From Hymenopellis radicata (lineage: Eukaryota > Basidiomycota > Agaricomycetes > Agaricales > Physalacriaceae), in assembly GCA_015501595.1 (NCBI GenBank), contig JADNRX010000086.1, positions 108,285 to 172,284 on the forward strand: a stretch of 64,000 bases of DNA, written 5' to 3'. The notes below the pieces were generated by a model. The model saw only the letters and a list, made by a program, of their open reading frames with translations, searched no databases and was not told where the DNA came from. Of the stretch, positions 44,001 to 55,053 are shown in pieces. The position numbers were made by a program, and so were the translations under genes. The first letter of the stretch is position 1. Each line of letters opens with the position of its first letter.

Positions 44001-45937
44001 GGAAAGATTTGACAGTATGTGCGCGTTGGGATGGTGAGGAGGACTTTGGTGTTAATTTCACTGAAGTAGATGAGACTGATGCATTGGAGAAGGACTTCGA
44101 CGTCGAGGCGATTAATGGTTTGAAGGAAGCGTGTGCATGTTACGAATGCGTACGTGTGCAGACGAACTCTAAGGCGATTTCTAAATTCCGTACAAGAGGT
44201 AAGACAGTGTCAATATTCGTCGAAGTTGGCGACTAACGAGATGTCAACCCCAGTTCAAAATTCCAGTAATAGCGGGTATGTGTTGTGGCAGCACCGCAGC
44301 ACAGGTCCATTTCGACGGTCTTAAGCCTGAAGACACTCAAGTGGTGGGAGGACCGTGGTGGATCTTGTGATTTAGGACCATGACGCTACCTTGTCCGTTG
44401 TATGGCCGAAGAGATGGGCCATACCCACCTTATCATGGCGGCGAGGCGCTTCGTTGGTCTCAAAGCTGAGCTTCGGACCCTGTTCTGGGTTCTGCGCGCC
44501 TGGCGTCTTTGGACGTCAACGCTATCAAACAGACGACGCGTCATGGCCATTCTCGCATGGACAGACGTTGTTAGTTGTGGGGAATGGCGGACGGCCACCG
44601 GTGGTCCAGGAATTCTGTAAGCTTGAGCCCGAGTACGTGGAATTCTTTCATGATGTCGCTAGAAGATAGTGATTGATATAGATAGTAGATCGCGGGACTT
44701 TGGAGGTATGCTATCCAGATTGTCGGAAGTCGGGATTAAGTCAAATAATTTACGCACGATCTGTTGTGGATCTTACGGTGTACGCTATGGCCGCTACTAC
44801 TTAGAGTCCAACTTCTGATGCCATTTACAGAGATGTGAATTCGTGAATGCATGTCGGTGTATACACCCAACTATACTCAGTTCAATCCTTGACTGCTGGT
44901 CATGTAATGACTTGTCAATTTTTTTCTCTGGATGGTGGCTTTGCAGGTGAACTGATTTCATCAAGTTCAATACACCATGTGAACGGGCAACAAAACGATA
45001 CGCGGCACAGAAATTCCATGGGGCAAGTTTGCACACTTCCTGCAGACCGAAGGCAGCTCCGAACGGGGATGTAAATGATTCATGTGATACTGACCAATAC
45101 AGTCGCGACTGTGGGCGCATCAGTATCACCATCGGTGGGGTACTTGCCATAATAGACAAGTGAGCAACATGGCGAGGTTGCAGTTGGAAAGGGTCAGAGA
45201 CAGAAAAAGGGATGTCAACGACGCAGAGTGCAGTTCGGGTGACTGAAGGGACTCGTTCCGCACCATGCCGTGGCCATACTGTCCATCAGAAGATCCTGCC
45301 AAACGTATGTCGGTACCATTTTCAGGTCCTAGATCTAACTGACCGGAGCGATGCCACCAAGGGATGTCTATCATCGTGGGTTTTGCGTCACTGCTTCCAC
45401 CTGGCAGGTTCATGGACCGTGATACCACTGTCCTCCACTGTCAAACTAAGCGCTTTACCCTGGTGTGTGCGAAGAAGAAACGCTTCTGGGTTCCGGTCGT
45501 CACGGATTGCTTCGTCAAGACATCGTCGGTGGACGTTTAACGTTTAACCATGGTGTAGGTAGCTGGTGGAGACCTCGAGGAATAAGCTAGTCAACCTTCA
45601 AGCCCTGAGATTACCACAAAGGAAACAGAGACCACATAGTCAGTATGCGAGCTCAAGGGTTGATGGGAGCACAGCACATATACGGTGCATCCCTGGAATG
45701 AGTATGGCTACCGACCCAAAGGGACTGCTCGGATAAGAGGAAAATCAAGGCGCCTGCCTTTTCCGCCACACGTTCGTCGCACCGAAGCCAAGTAGCACAA
45801 CCTCCAGTCTTCAGTTCGTGTTACATATGTTAGTAGGTAAGACAGGCATGCTGGCAGCCAGGAAATACCCATCCGTTCCGTTTGTCGCATGGTGGAAACC
45901 CCACCTTTAGCTACAATATCATCATGACCATCTACGG
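41045..45937. other. Long gene-poor interval
   Basis: About 4.9 kb without a convincing gene. Frames up to 134 codons occur (41342-41746, 44391-44669 plus; 45159-44797 minus), but none shows a domain or consistent exon structure. Coding-like patches (VLQPYTDFL near 42175, DVEAINGLKEACACYECV near 44100) may be relics of old genes. It ends at a transposon. Confidence 0.4.
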
Positions 45938-45945
45938 ACACGATC

Positions 45946-46346
45946 AGGACCCCTGGCAATCACCCAAAATGTCAGAGACGTTTTGGCCCAAAAATCCAGT
46001 TTTTTTCCGCACGCGATTTCGCGAAAATTTTCCGCACATTACCTCTGACTAGGCCAAATAGCAAAAAATTTCCGCACATGCGCACATACATCAAAATTTT
46101 TCGTGAATTTACACTTTAGTAGGCAAAATTGCTCCTAAATTTTGGCACCCCGTGCTGTGGAAATGCCAAAATTTTCCGCACCAGGCCGAGACATGCACCA
46201 AAGTTGACTTTTTTTCCGCACTTTCGGCACACAGAATTTTTGAAAAACACAAGTTTTTTTCCGTTTTTGGGTCTTAGAATTTTCTCAAATTCTCAATTTT
46301 TTTCCGCACAGGGCCTATGACATTTTGGGTGATTGCCAGGGGTCCT
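45946..46346. mobile_element. 401-bp MITE with 29-bp perfect TIRs and 8-bp duplication
   Basis: The first and last 29 bp are perfect inverted repeats (AGGACCCCTGGCAATCACCC and on to TGTCA). The octamer ACACGATC flanks both sides (45938-45945, 46347-46354). The interior is AT-rich with at least seven copies of TTTTTCCGCAC or variants in one orientation, giving strong strand asymmetry. An 8-bp duplication points to hAT or to the Zisupton/KDZ group common in mushrooms. No coding capacity. Confidence 0.85.
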
Positions 46347-46417
46347 ACACGATCGCGGCTATGAAAGGGTTGCGCGCGTCAATCAAAGTCATCGCCGGGC
46401 GAGTGCTCACAAAAGTG

Positions 46418-46642
46418 TCAGACACGGCGCGGCGCTAGCAAAACTGCAAGTCTTTCAATTCTGGAAGTCGACTCTGGTAGTGCAGATTCTTGAAAAGATG
46501 TCATCGGAGGCCGATAGACGGGTTCTCTGTTCGTCCAGGCGACCACCTCGATAACCACTGCAGACGCCATTGTCAGTGCGAAAGCCGAGCAACATGTGTC
46601 TCTGTTGCGCTCATACCACTTATTCGCGACTTTGCCTGACAT
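46418..46642 (-). CDS. Small ORF, inverted copy of 27429-27644
   Basis: Reads MSGKVANKWYERNRDTCCSA, FALTMASAVVIEVVAWTNRE. Matches the plus-strand ORF beyond Z1 for about 40 residues, then differs. Possibly a first exon; see the partner. Confidence 0.3.
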   Translation of the reverse strand: MSGKVANKWYERNRDTCCSAFALTMASAVVIEVVAWTNREPVYRPPMTSFQESALPESTSRIERLAVLLAPRRV

Positions 46643-46787
46643 GCGGCGTGGCCGTGCGTCTTCAGTAGATCTCTTTATTTAGTCGGAGTCTCGGTATTCA
46701 ACAATAATTTTGTCGACGGAGGAAAGAAGTAGTGGAAACCAAATATGACCTCAGTCGCATTGTGAGGATATTGACAGTACATATAAT

Positions 46788-48282
46788 CTACGGCTTCTCT
46801 CTGACGGCCGCAAAGCTGAGGCGTCCAAGTGCCGTCAGCGGTATACGAAGCAAACCCAAGCAGCGTCCTAATACTCCGCGGTGGACTTCCGAACGATCCA
46901 CCAAGTATGCGTTACGCTCTAGGGACGTCTTCAGTTGATGTGAGTTTGATAATAATGAATGCGTACCAGGCGTTAAGGCAAGGACGAAGCGTTGAGTCAT
47001 GAGACGTTGCAGTTCTTTCTCGTCTGGTAGCCGGCTCTGTGAGTCGGTCAGTCAAGTGCCATTTTCGAGAGGGTATTACCCACCGCATCCGAGTCCAGGA
47101 CGTTAACGATATCATCGTCGTGAACAACCGCTACCATGATTCCCGGGACCTAGAAAGCTCCGTCAGCACATGGAAGGTATATCAGTTTGGTGTCATACAG
47201 ATCGATGAATGAGCTGGCTGACGACCAGCGAAGGATGGAAACTCTAGATAAGGCAGGTAAGATTGGAAGAAGATTGTAGTGGAGCACAGTTAGACGCACG
47301 ACAAACTCTTCCTCATAAGACTTCACTGGTGGACGAAGCGACAGTGGTATACAACAGAAGAAATCGTGCGGTCGATGCTCGTCCATTTCAATCGAGGGAA
47401 GATTGAGGAAGAGCGACGGATGCATGGATATATGAAATGCGCGGAATGTCAGCGAGTGTCGCTTCGTAGCAGTGTCCTCGGCATCCTTCTTGCCAACTTG
47501 GTGCGACTGAAAGTTCCCAGTAAACTGCGCGTTGGGCACAAAGATGGGGCTGGTCGGAGACGTGGCCATGTCGATGTCTAGGGAGAATCCTTCCGCCCTA
47601 TCAAAGACCGCGGATGCCCAGTACGACGTCTTTTCACAACCGGTGACAAGACACAGCAATCCATTCGTCCACCCGTATCCAAGTTCATCTGATATGTGGT
47701 CATGCCACCGTCGAGCATGTTTCAAGGCATGAGCTCGAAGCTTGACTTTCCCAGAAGTCGTGCATTCGTATGATGCCGCTCCTAGTGGAAGGGCAAACAG
47801 CGCGCCTTCGCTCGCTGTACTTGAGACTCTAAGTTTATTTGGTCCGTCACTACAAAAGGATAGCGTGAACAAACGCAAAACAGAAAACAGAAACACACGT
47901 ACAGCTCTTCGATAACCAATGGCTTATCCTTGTCGCATGTAGCTCCGAATACGACAGGCGATGGAAAGCGCAAAGGATCGACAGTAAAGTCGGTAGATGG
48001 ATCGAAGTGCAGCTGCTCGAAATCCGGCGGCGCGCCATAGGTATTTCGAAAGTCGTCTTTAGGTAGCGTCACGTTCCACAGGTATGAAACTTCTCCCATG
48101 TACGTCCTCAAGAAGAGGTCTCCGATCAACATTCCTTCATCCCAGTACCCGTTCGTTTTACCAGTTCCAAAGACATCCCGTACTCTCCGTGGAGAAGGAC
48201 TCCACAGTGCATTTCCTTTGGCGGCGGAATAAAAGATGCGGTTGAACTTGTCGTATGGCTTCGTGTATGCGTGTTTTGGCAT
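46788..48282 (-). CDS. Z2: Agaricomycete-type unknown family protein, inverted copy of Z1
   Basis: Exons 48282-47903, 47849-47300, 47243-47199, 47149-47084 and 47036-46788: identical structure to Z1, 429 aa. Contains DVFGTGKTNGYWDEGMLIGD, LLCLVTGCEKTSYWASAVF, FHPSLVVSQLIHRSVPGIM and LPDEKELQRLM. Differences from Z1 are scattered single substitutions, and all splice sites are intact in both, which suggests both copies remain under constraint or the duplication is recent. In this copy the upstream frame is open to an ATG at 48363, adding 27 residues that Z1 cannot encode, so the conserved Met at 48282 is preferred. No known biochemical function. Confidence 0.65.
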
Positions 48283-48460
48283 GAGAGGGAAAGAACAAGC
48301 GACGTATTGTGGCTCCGCTCTCACGGTTGTTGATTTCCGTGTGGCCCTTACGTTAATAAACAAGATAGACTTCAGTTGGAAACGTCTGCCGTCTAATTCA
48401 AGCAGATGAAGTATCGAAGTCGTAGAATGTCCGTCGGGTTTTCATTCCTACGTATCGGAC

Positions 48461-49520
48461 ATGATGGCGGAAGGAAAGACGGAAGTGCAGCACGTGATCG
48501 TTCTCTCCTTGGTTTCTGCCGTCGTCATGGTCTTTGGCGTCCTCGCTCTCCTCACTATCTACGACGGCCACCAGACCACGAAATCTGCGTACAGGACGCC
48601 GCGCCCGGCAATGCAACCGGAAAATGCTGTCCCTCTTGGAAAGTGCCTGTGAAAACGGAGCGTCGCTCGACCCCACAAATAGTCCGGCACCAGCACAGAT
48701 TTCGAGCGGCTGTCAGAGAGGCGCACAGTCTATTGCCATCGAACGGCCAGGATTAGTTGGAACGTTCCTGGACGTGCCGGGATATGGAAGGATGGTTTTG
48801 GGGGCATCTTGCGGTGGCGAATGCCAACGGTGCGTCTTTCATTTCCCATACTTTCCTTTTTTAACGAAGATTGCAGGTGCCCCGGTCATTTAGACCGACT
48901 CAGAGCGCGACCCAATTGTCCACTGTCCATGCATCACGCTAATTGTCGATGAATTCGACAATACGCGCTGCTCTTTTCCGGTCCTTCAAAGCCGTTCATG
49001 TAAACATTTCATGCTCGCTAAACCTGGTTTTCTGCTCCATAGCCAACGTCCCCCATCCTCGCGACTTAGAAAGGCAAAGGTGCGGCTTTCCACCACCGCT
49101 CTGTTCTCGCGCAAAACGGAAAATGTTTATAAGCAGCGCGCATGCACAGCGAGTAGCGTTTTCTGATCAAGGTCGAGCTGACGGAAAGGCCCAGAAACTA
49201 TGGAAGTCTTGGGGCTCGGGATCGGAGGATGTACCTGTCCCGCTGTTACTAGTTTTTTGTAGGTCTTTTTTGTTCCCGTCGCCCTTCACTTCTGACTGGT
49301 ACTAGTGGCAGTCTACCTGCCTCTCAAACACGTTGCCCGTTACCCTTCGTCGGCTTATCAGCATACTATATGAGCCTAATGGCCTCGCCTCTCCTTCGCA
49401 CCCATCACATTGGTAGTCTTCTTTGGTCTGTCGCGCTCCCTTCAGAACGCCCGTGCGAATCAAGCCGCTGAACGCAAACGTGAATTGGCGAACGTTTATC
49501 GTCCTCCCACCAGTACGTCG
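48461..49520 (+). pseudogene. M2: decayed M-family gene, inverted copy of M1
   Basis: First exon intact: MMAEGKTEVQHVIVLSLVSA, VVMVFGVLALLTIYDGHQTT, with a single membrane segment. After PENAVPLGKCL a TGA replaces the TGG of M1, and a deletion removes the next dozen or so codons; a different frame then resumes APAQISSGCQRGAQSIAIE, FLDVPGYGRMVLGASCGGEC and a GTGCGT donor. Later exon relics reach about 49500. No complete product is possible. It contains CACGTGATCGT. Confidence 0.45.
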
Positions 49521-49771
49521 CTTTTTTGATTAGCTACTTTAAAGTGCTCAACACCGATAGGTTGATGGCGCGCTTCGAGGTCGTTCTTAGAGTCCTTCGC
49601 ACCGATTACTGCGCTTGTTTTCTGTAAGCCCTTTGAATGTTACTTTTATACTTACGCATTGTTTTCGGCTCAGAGGTGTGGGACGAGGTTTGTAAACATC
49701 ATCATATTATTGCCGCGCGGATATATTCAAGGAGTTGAACAACATGAGGACCGACCAGCGGCACCCTGACC

Positions 49772-50063
49772 GACTGTAGTTTGCATGGAAAGTTCTGGTA
49801 CGCGTTGGGCTGCCAGGCTGTGAAGGTCTCCATCAGTAGCCTTTCAGCGGCGAAGAGCAAAGGTCCTCACTTCCTTGGAAGTCGCCGAAGGCGCAGCTGT
49901 GGTCGACGTTGTAATGGTTAGTCATTGCATGCGTCGACTAAGCGATATCGTGTCGGAAACTCATTATGGTTATCAGCGGTCCTCTTGTGCACGGCCGCGG
50001 TGGCGCCGATGGTCAGTCCGGCGACAGCGACGATGAGATTGAAAGCAAATTGGTCATGAACAT
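49772..50063 (-). pseudogene. SSP-A2: broken SSP-A copy
   Basis: Relative to SSP-A1: a 1-bp deletion in the signal-peptide exon, the donor of intron 1 changed from GT to AT (ATAATGAGT for ATAGTGAGT near 49964), a 2-bp deletion in ACNGSNH, and two cysteine codons changed in the last exon (TGC to TGG, and TGC to TAC). The TAAVHKRTADN segment and the last-exon framework are still recognisable. Confidence 0.75.
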
Positions 50064-50318
50064 GGAAGCAATAAGAGGGCAAGTTCAGCAGTTGTTGTCG
50101 CTTAGTCGATTTGAAGATTGGTACGGAATCTTGCTCTATCACTCGCCTTTTAAATGGAGTCAAACTAATCTTGGTGTTTCTTTCATCCTCAGTCTCCTAG
50201 TATTGGCTCTAGCAAGTCGCCACTCAAACTTTATTTCAACTAGACCATCTCGTTCGCATTACCCTTGAGCATCAAACTAGTGCGCAGATCGCTGACCACA
50301 TCTTCAGAAGGAAAAGCA

Positions 50319-51167
50319 CTAACCGGCAAAGTTTCTGGACCGGGTGAAGCTACGGGCGCCGCACCGCGCCGGAACGACGCCAAGATTATTTGGCCGATAT
50401 AGCCCATAATCTCCCTCGCCTATGAATGACCCTAGTACATCCCAAGTCACTGCCGTGTGCAATGGCCACAATATGAAATACACACCATACATGCCGGTTC
50501 TGTTCAAGTCCCCCGTAATGGAGATTGTTGATGTGTGGAATAGAAAGATGCCAAGCACCAATACACTGATTAGCCTCAGAGCACTAGGTGTGGCGCAGTC
50601 CACAAGATGGAGTGGCACTAAAATACTGACATTAGAACGGGATATACGAAGAAGGTGCGAGTACGCACGGAACAAGAAACCGAGAAAAAAAGTGCACAAA
50701 ATCGAGTGGTTCCAACCGCCCCGGAATCTTGTGTGAACGTCGAAGAGTCCGCCAGCAGCGGATACCAGAATCATCCCCTGCAAGGACAGGCATACTACGG
50801 CAGGGCCGATCGTTACGGCGCGCTCCGTTAACAGGACAAGCACAAAACACAACGCGGCGAAGGTGGATACCACGACGACGAACAGCTTGATGTAACTGTA
50901 CTCGGCGAGGGGAGGGTGAGATTGGCTGGGCTGGGCGTTGTAGGGCGGCGGAGAGGACATGACAGGTTGAATAGTGCCAGCCGATTCCGGGCTCGCATTC
51001 GCCTGTTGTGAGGCCGTGGCGGTGGAGAATAGGCGAGAAATGTAACGAGCCAGGTTGTGTTTGGAGTTAGATCTAGATGGCGGCGACGAAGAGACGGCGG
51101 CTTCGGATAGGGTAGTGCCAGACGATTCCGGGCTCGCATTCGCCTGTTGTGAGGTCACTTCATCCAT
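50319..51167 (-). CDS. Multi-pass membrane protein, unknown, inserted in right arm
   Basis: Single-exon frame of 282 aa. The first 95 residues are polar, Ser/Pro-rich and contain a near-duplicate SQQANASPESSGT / SQQANASPESAGT (about residues 6-18 and 53-65), so the DNA also has a direct repeat. Then about five membrane segments: LFVVVVSTFAALCFVLVLL, GPAVVCLSLQGMILVSAAG, SILCTFFLGFLF, LRLISVLVLGIFLF and VYFILWPLHTAVTWDVLG. I do not recognise the family. It has no counterpart in the left arm, so it was either gained here or lost there. The final 30 residues may belong to an intron. Confidence 0.55.
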   Translation of the reverse strand: MDEVTSQQANASPESSGTTLSEAAVSSSPPSRSNSKHNLARYISRLFSTATASQQANASPESAGTIQPVMSSPPPYNAQPSQSHPPLAEYSYIKLFVVVVSTFAALCFVLVLLTERAVTIGPAVVCLSLQGMILVSAAGGLFDVHTRFRGGWNHSILCTFFLGFLFRAYSHLLRISRSNVSILVPLHLVDCATPSALRLISVLVLGIFLFHTSTISITGDLNRTGMYGVYFILWPLHTAVTWDVLGSFIGEGDYGLYRPNNLGVVPARCGARSFTRSRNFAG

Positions 51168-51732
51168 GGTGGTCGAGTATGGGGGGCTGTCTTATCAGAA
51201 GGAGGACTCGTTGTAAGAGGCAAGAAGGAGAACAGCTTAAGAACAGCAGTTGTCTCATTCAGACCTGCGGCCTCTACTGTTTTAAACGCATAGTAATGAT
51301 CGGCGTCACTTCCCCTTTTGTTTATACTCGTCGTTCTTTCCGTGGTTGACGGGAGAGATGACTTGTCGGACCGCGCGCGCGTCAAGTTCAATTGGACCGG
51401 TGAAGCGACCATATAACCGTTGCAAGACCTTCCACACTGTGTTGAGAATGGAATGCATGCCATGGACAATCTGACGTGTTCTTTAGCAAAGTAAACATAA
51501 ATCAATTTGGTGAGCCTGGATAACAAAATCTGTTCTATCACGTCTCACTCCCAAACCCTTTCTGGTTCCGGCGTTCGCCCAAGCCAAATCTGATAATCAT
51601 ACATCGATGTTTCTGTGTTTCAAATCAGTAACATGTAAGGCAAGCGAGCCATGATACGAACCGATAACTTCTATCAAGACATTGATCTGACCGCGGTATT
51701 CGCCTGTCAGGGTCTGCCATCTGGAGTCGTCC

Positions 51733-53289
51733 TCAACCTTCGAAAATCGATGGTAGCGCCCTTGGACCCCGTTGCAAAATTGTTTTTCCTTTTCTGTGGG
51801 CCGATAAATTCGCGCGTGGGTCCATACACGAGCAGCGGCTGAGTCTGGCCGCCCGCGAAGCGAACATTACGGAGAGACTTGGGAAGATCCTGAAGACGTC
51901 GTCCGGGTCGACTGACTCGTCGACGCGGGTCAAAAGGGATAGATTCTGAAGTAAGGAGAAGGGAGAGTCGGTGGTGGGCGGTCTAGTGAGGAAGGAGAAT
52001 ACGCCGATGGATACATCGCAGCGAGGTGCACGGCGATAATCATAGTGTACTCTGTACTTCTCCCTCAGGTCCTGTTCAAGCCGAAGAGATACGAGTTGAG
52101 GAAGATGGTGGGCTATATTTTGAAGACCATCCAAGGTCCTGGAGGCGAGGGCGTTGGATATAGTCAAAGAAGTAATGTTACACTTGGATCGCGCAACCAG
52201 CGATTGAATGAAGTGTGGGGATAGTACTGGATCGTCTTTCGAATCAGGCTGAGACTCAAACACGCGCAGCTTGGAGAGCGACGGCAGGACCAACCAATGT
52301 CCAAGCTGAGATGACGCGAAAAGTGTGATCTCCTCCAGACGAGGAAGCTCCACGACGATCGGTTGGTCCAGGACTGGAACATCGAAGTCTCCATAGAATT
52401 CTCGACACACTAAAGCTTTCAGTTGGTCTGCTTTCTGCAATCCGACCACAAAGTCGTGCACCATCAGAGCCTTGTCTCCTTCTCCATTGACAGTTAAATC
52501 CGCGTGAAGGAGATGCGCCCACGGCAACTCTACCAGAATTCCATTCTCTGGTACGATGGATACTTTTGTAAGCTTTGGGGCGTCGCGAAAGGCGGTACAA
52601 CGAGAGAGCGAGAGCGGGGGATCATAGCCAAATTTGAAGACTAAAACGTGTAGCCGCTCCAAAGAGTCCAGCCTACCATGAAGCGGATCGAGAAATGACC
52701 AGTCGCCACCATCGCAGTCCGGTCGGAACACAAGATGCAGCGACTTCCACCGAGGCGCCGTGTGAAGAAGCGCGGAAACGATGTCCTGGATTTCCTCGTC
52801 GTTCCCCCGGAGCAAGGTGCCCGAGAATGTCAAAGAGACGCGCAGGGGAAAGTTTTGGGCGAGTACGAGAAACTGGTTCAGTGCACACCGCCACCGCCAT
52901 GAGGAAGCTGCGTGTCCGTTGGTATAGTCCTCAGCCCGGCCCCAGCTGAAGCGGCCGGACGAGACATCGACCTCGAGCCGCGACCAAAGGACGCTTGTGC
53001 CAAGGGCAGCCGCGCGCCATGCGCGCGAAACATGGGCAAGTCGAAGCGCGGGGTGCTTAGCACCTGGGCGCAGTTCGAAGCCTGTATACGACTCGGCGTC
53101 AAGAACAAAGATCTGGTGAAGGATTTCGGGGGGTGCATCGGAGGCGCCAAGTAGAGTCATCGGAGACTGATCCAATAGATCTGGAGAAATGAAAATTTCT
53201 TGAATTATACGGCGTATGAGAGCAGAATCGAACAGACCTGGTCCGGGAAGATCCGGGAGCGATATGAGCTCCGAGTGTTCACTTGGCAT
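51733..53289 (-). CDS. F3: F-box protein, C-terminally frameshifted
   Basis: Exons 53289-53238 (MPSEHSELISLPDLPGP) and 53180-51733; 499 aa. F-box: APPEILHQIFVLDAESYTGF then LRLAHVSRAWRAAALGTSVLW. It follows F2 closely until SVMFASR, where a 2-bp deletion (TCGCGGGCGG against TCGCGGGATCGG in F2, near 51866) shifts the frame; the last roughly 75 residues of F2 are replaced by about 40 unrelated ones ending LPSIFEG. The lost part continues undamaged in another frame down to about 51605. No W gene lies upstream; the 5' flank switches to M3 sequence at about 53400. Possibly functional if the tail is dispensable. Confidence 0.65.
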   Translation of the reverse strand: MPSEHSELISLPDLPGPGLFDSALIRRIIQEIFISPDLLDQSPMTLLGASDAPPEILHQIFVLDAESYTGFELRPGAKHPALRLAHVSRAWRAAALGTSVLWSRLEVDVSSGRFSWGRAEDYTNGHAASSWRWRCALNQFLVLAQNFPLRVSLTFSGTLLRGNDEEIQDIVSALLHTAPRWKSLHLVFRPDCDGGDWSFLDPLHGRLDSLERLHVLVFKFGYDPPLSLSRCTAFRDAPKLTKVSIVPENGILVELPWAHLLHADLTVNGEGDKALMVHDFVVGLQKADQLKALVCREFYGDFDVPVLDQPIVVELPRLEEITLFASSQLGHWLVLPSLSKLRVFESQPDSKDDPVLSPHFIQSLVARSKCNITSLTISNALASRTLDGLQNIAHHLPQLVSLRLEQDLREKYRVHYDYRRAPRCDVSIGVFSFLTRPPTTDSPFSLLQNLSLLTRVDESVDPDDVFRIFPSLSVMFASRAARLSRCSCMDPRANLSAHRKGKTILQRGPRALPSIFEG

Positions 53290-53401
53290 CTTGGGATTTT
53301 CTTGAAGAAGAGGACACTGGCAGGATAATGTATGGGACGTGCTAGATGGGAGTAAGTAAAAGAGTTGGGATGATCGTACATTACGTACCTGAGCATACCT
53401 C

Positions 53402-54540
53402 GTGATCGTATTCTCCTTGCTTTTGCCCAGGTCAACCCAGATTCAGGTCCTTGGCATACTCCTTCTCCTCACTATCTACGGCGACCACCAGGCCACGAAA
53501 TTCGCGGAAAGGACGGCGCGCCCCGCAATGCCACCGGAAAAGCCTGTCCCTTATTGCCAACTGCCTATCAAAACGGAGTGTCGCTGGCTCCAGACGTCGT
53601 CCCCACAACGTCCCCACAAATGGCGCGGCACCAGCACAGATTTCGAGCGGCTGTCAGAGAGGCGCACAGTCCATTGACATCGAATAGCATGACCTCTGGA
53701 TTGTGATATAGGATTAGTTGGAATGTTCCTTGACGTGCCGGGATATGGAGGGATAGTTTTTGGGGCGTCTTGCGGTGGCGAATACCAACGGTGCGTCTTT
53801 CATTTTATGCTTTCCTTTTTTCAACGAAGATTACAGGTACACTAGCCATTTAGACCGACTCGGAGTGCGACCAATTCGTCCACTGTCCATGCATCATTCG
53901 CTAATTGTCGATGAATTCGACAATACGCGCTGCTCTTTTCCGTTTCAAAGCTGTCCATGTATGCATCTTCATGTTCGCCAAACCTGGGTTCACCGATACA
54001 TGGCCACGGTCCCCCTATCCTCGCGACTAGGCGCGGTTTTCGACAACCGGTATGTTTTGCGCAGAACGGAAATATGTTTATAAGCAGCGCGCATGGACAG
54101 CGAGTAGCGCGCACCAATCAAGGTCGAGCCGAAGGAAAGAATAACGACGGAATTTGGGGATGTACCTATCCCGCTGTTACTAGTTCTTAGTATGTCTTTT
54201 TGTTCGCGTTGCCGCTTCACTTCTGACTGGTACTAGTGGCAGTTTACCTGCCTCTCAAAACACGTTGCCCGTTCTCCTTCGTCGGCTTGATGGCCTCGCC
54301 TCTCCTTCGCTTACACTGGTAGTCTGTCGCGCTCCATTCAGGACGCGCGTGCGGATCAAGCCGCTGAACATACGACCAAACGTGAATTGGCGAATGTCCC
54401 ACAGGTACGTCGCTTTTTTCGATTAGCTACTTTCAAGTGCTCAATACCGATAGGTTGATTGCGCGTTTCGAGGTCGTTCTTAGAGTCCTTGTCGCGCTGA
54501 TTACTGTGTTTGCCTTTTGTAAGCCCATTGAATGTTACGT
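53402..54540 (+). pseudogene. M3: 5'-truncated M-family copy
   Basis: Begins inside the first-exon module (CGTGATCGTATTCTCC, reading VIVFS, then VLGILLLLTIYGDHQATKFA), so the M start codon is missing. The middle block (PTNGAAPAQISSGCQRGAQS) and late exons (IQDARADQAAEHTTK, LNTDRLIARFEVVLRVLVAL, ITVFAFCKP) are present but not joined in one frame. The junction with the F3 5' flank is at about 53400. Confidence 0.45.
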
Positions 54541-54659
54541 TTACTCTCAAACATCGACTGTGGGATAAGGGTTGCAAGCATCATCATATCATTACAGCAC
54601 ATATATCTTGATGAAGTCGAACGACATGAGGACCGACCAGCGGCGCTCAGGCTGACCGA

Positions 54660-54986
54660 CTAATTCGCATGCGGGACGCACACCAAGTTCTGGCACGCGT
54701 TGAGCTGGCAGGCTGTCAAGGTTTCCATTAGTATCCTTTCAGCGGCGAAGAGCAAAAGTATTCCTCACTTCCTTGGGAGTCGCTGAAGGCGCAGCTGTGG
54801 CCGACGTCGTAATGGTTGGAACCGTTGCATGCATCGACCAACTTGAGAGTAAGTGCTTTGACCGCGATATTGTTTAGGAAACTCACTATCGTTATCAGCG
54901 GTCCTCTTGTGAACCGCCGCGGTGGCGCCGCCAATCAATACGGTCACAGCGAACAGGAGGTTGACAGAGAATTTGAGCATGAACAT
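54660..54986 (-). pseudogene. SSP-A3: SSP-A copy with a lost splice acceptor
   Basis: Exon 1 (MFMLKFSVNLLFAVTVLIGG, then TAAVHKRTADND) and its GTGAGT donor are intact, as are the middle exon (DACNGSNHYDVGHSCAFSDS) and last exon (CQLNACQNLVCVPHAN). The acceptor before the middle exon is TGG instead of TAG (plus-strand C at 54839 where T is expected). The nearest alternative AG four bases upstream would shift the frame. So an otherwise clean gene is probably silenced by one point mutation. Confidence 0.7.
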
Positions 54987-55053
54987 GGTTGTCGAAAGAG
55001 GAACGATGAGAGTCGTTAGAAGTTTGTCGAAGTGAGGATTGGTATGATTCCGT

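Noticed and set aside
42000..45900. A conserved gene or retrotransposon in the gene-poor interval
   Set aside because: No reverse transcriptase, integrase, LTR pair or domain-like text was seen in any frame, only short unconnected frames.
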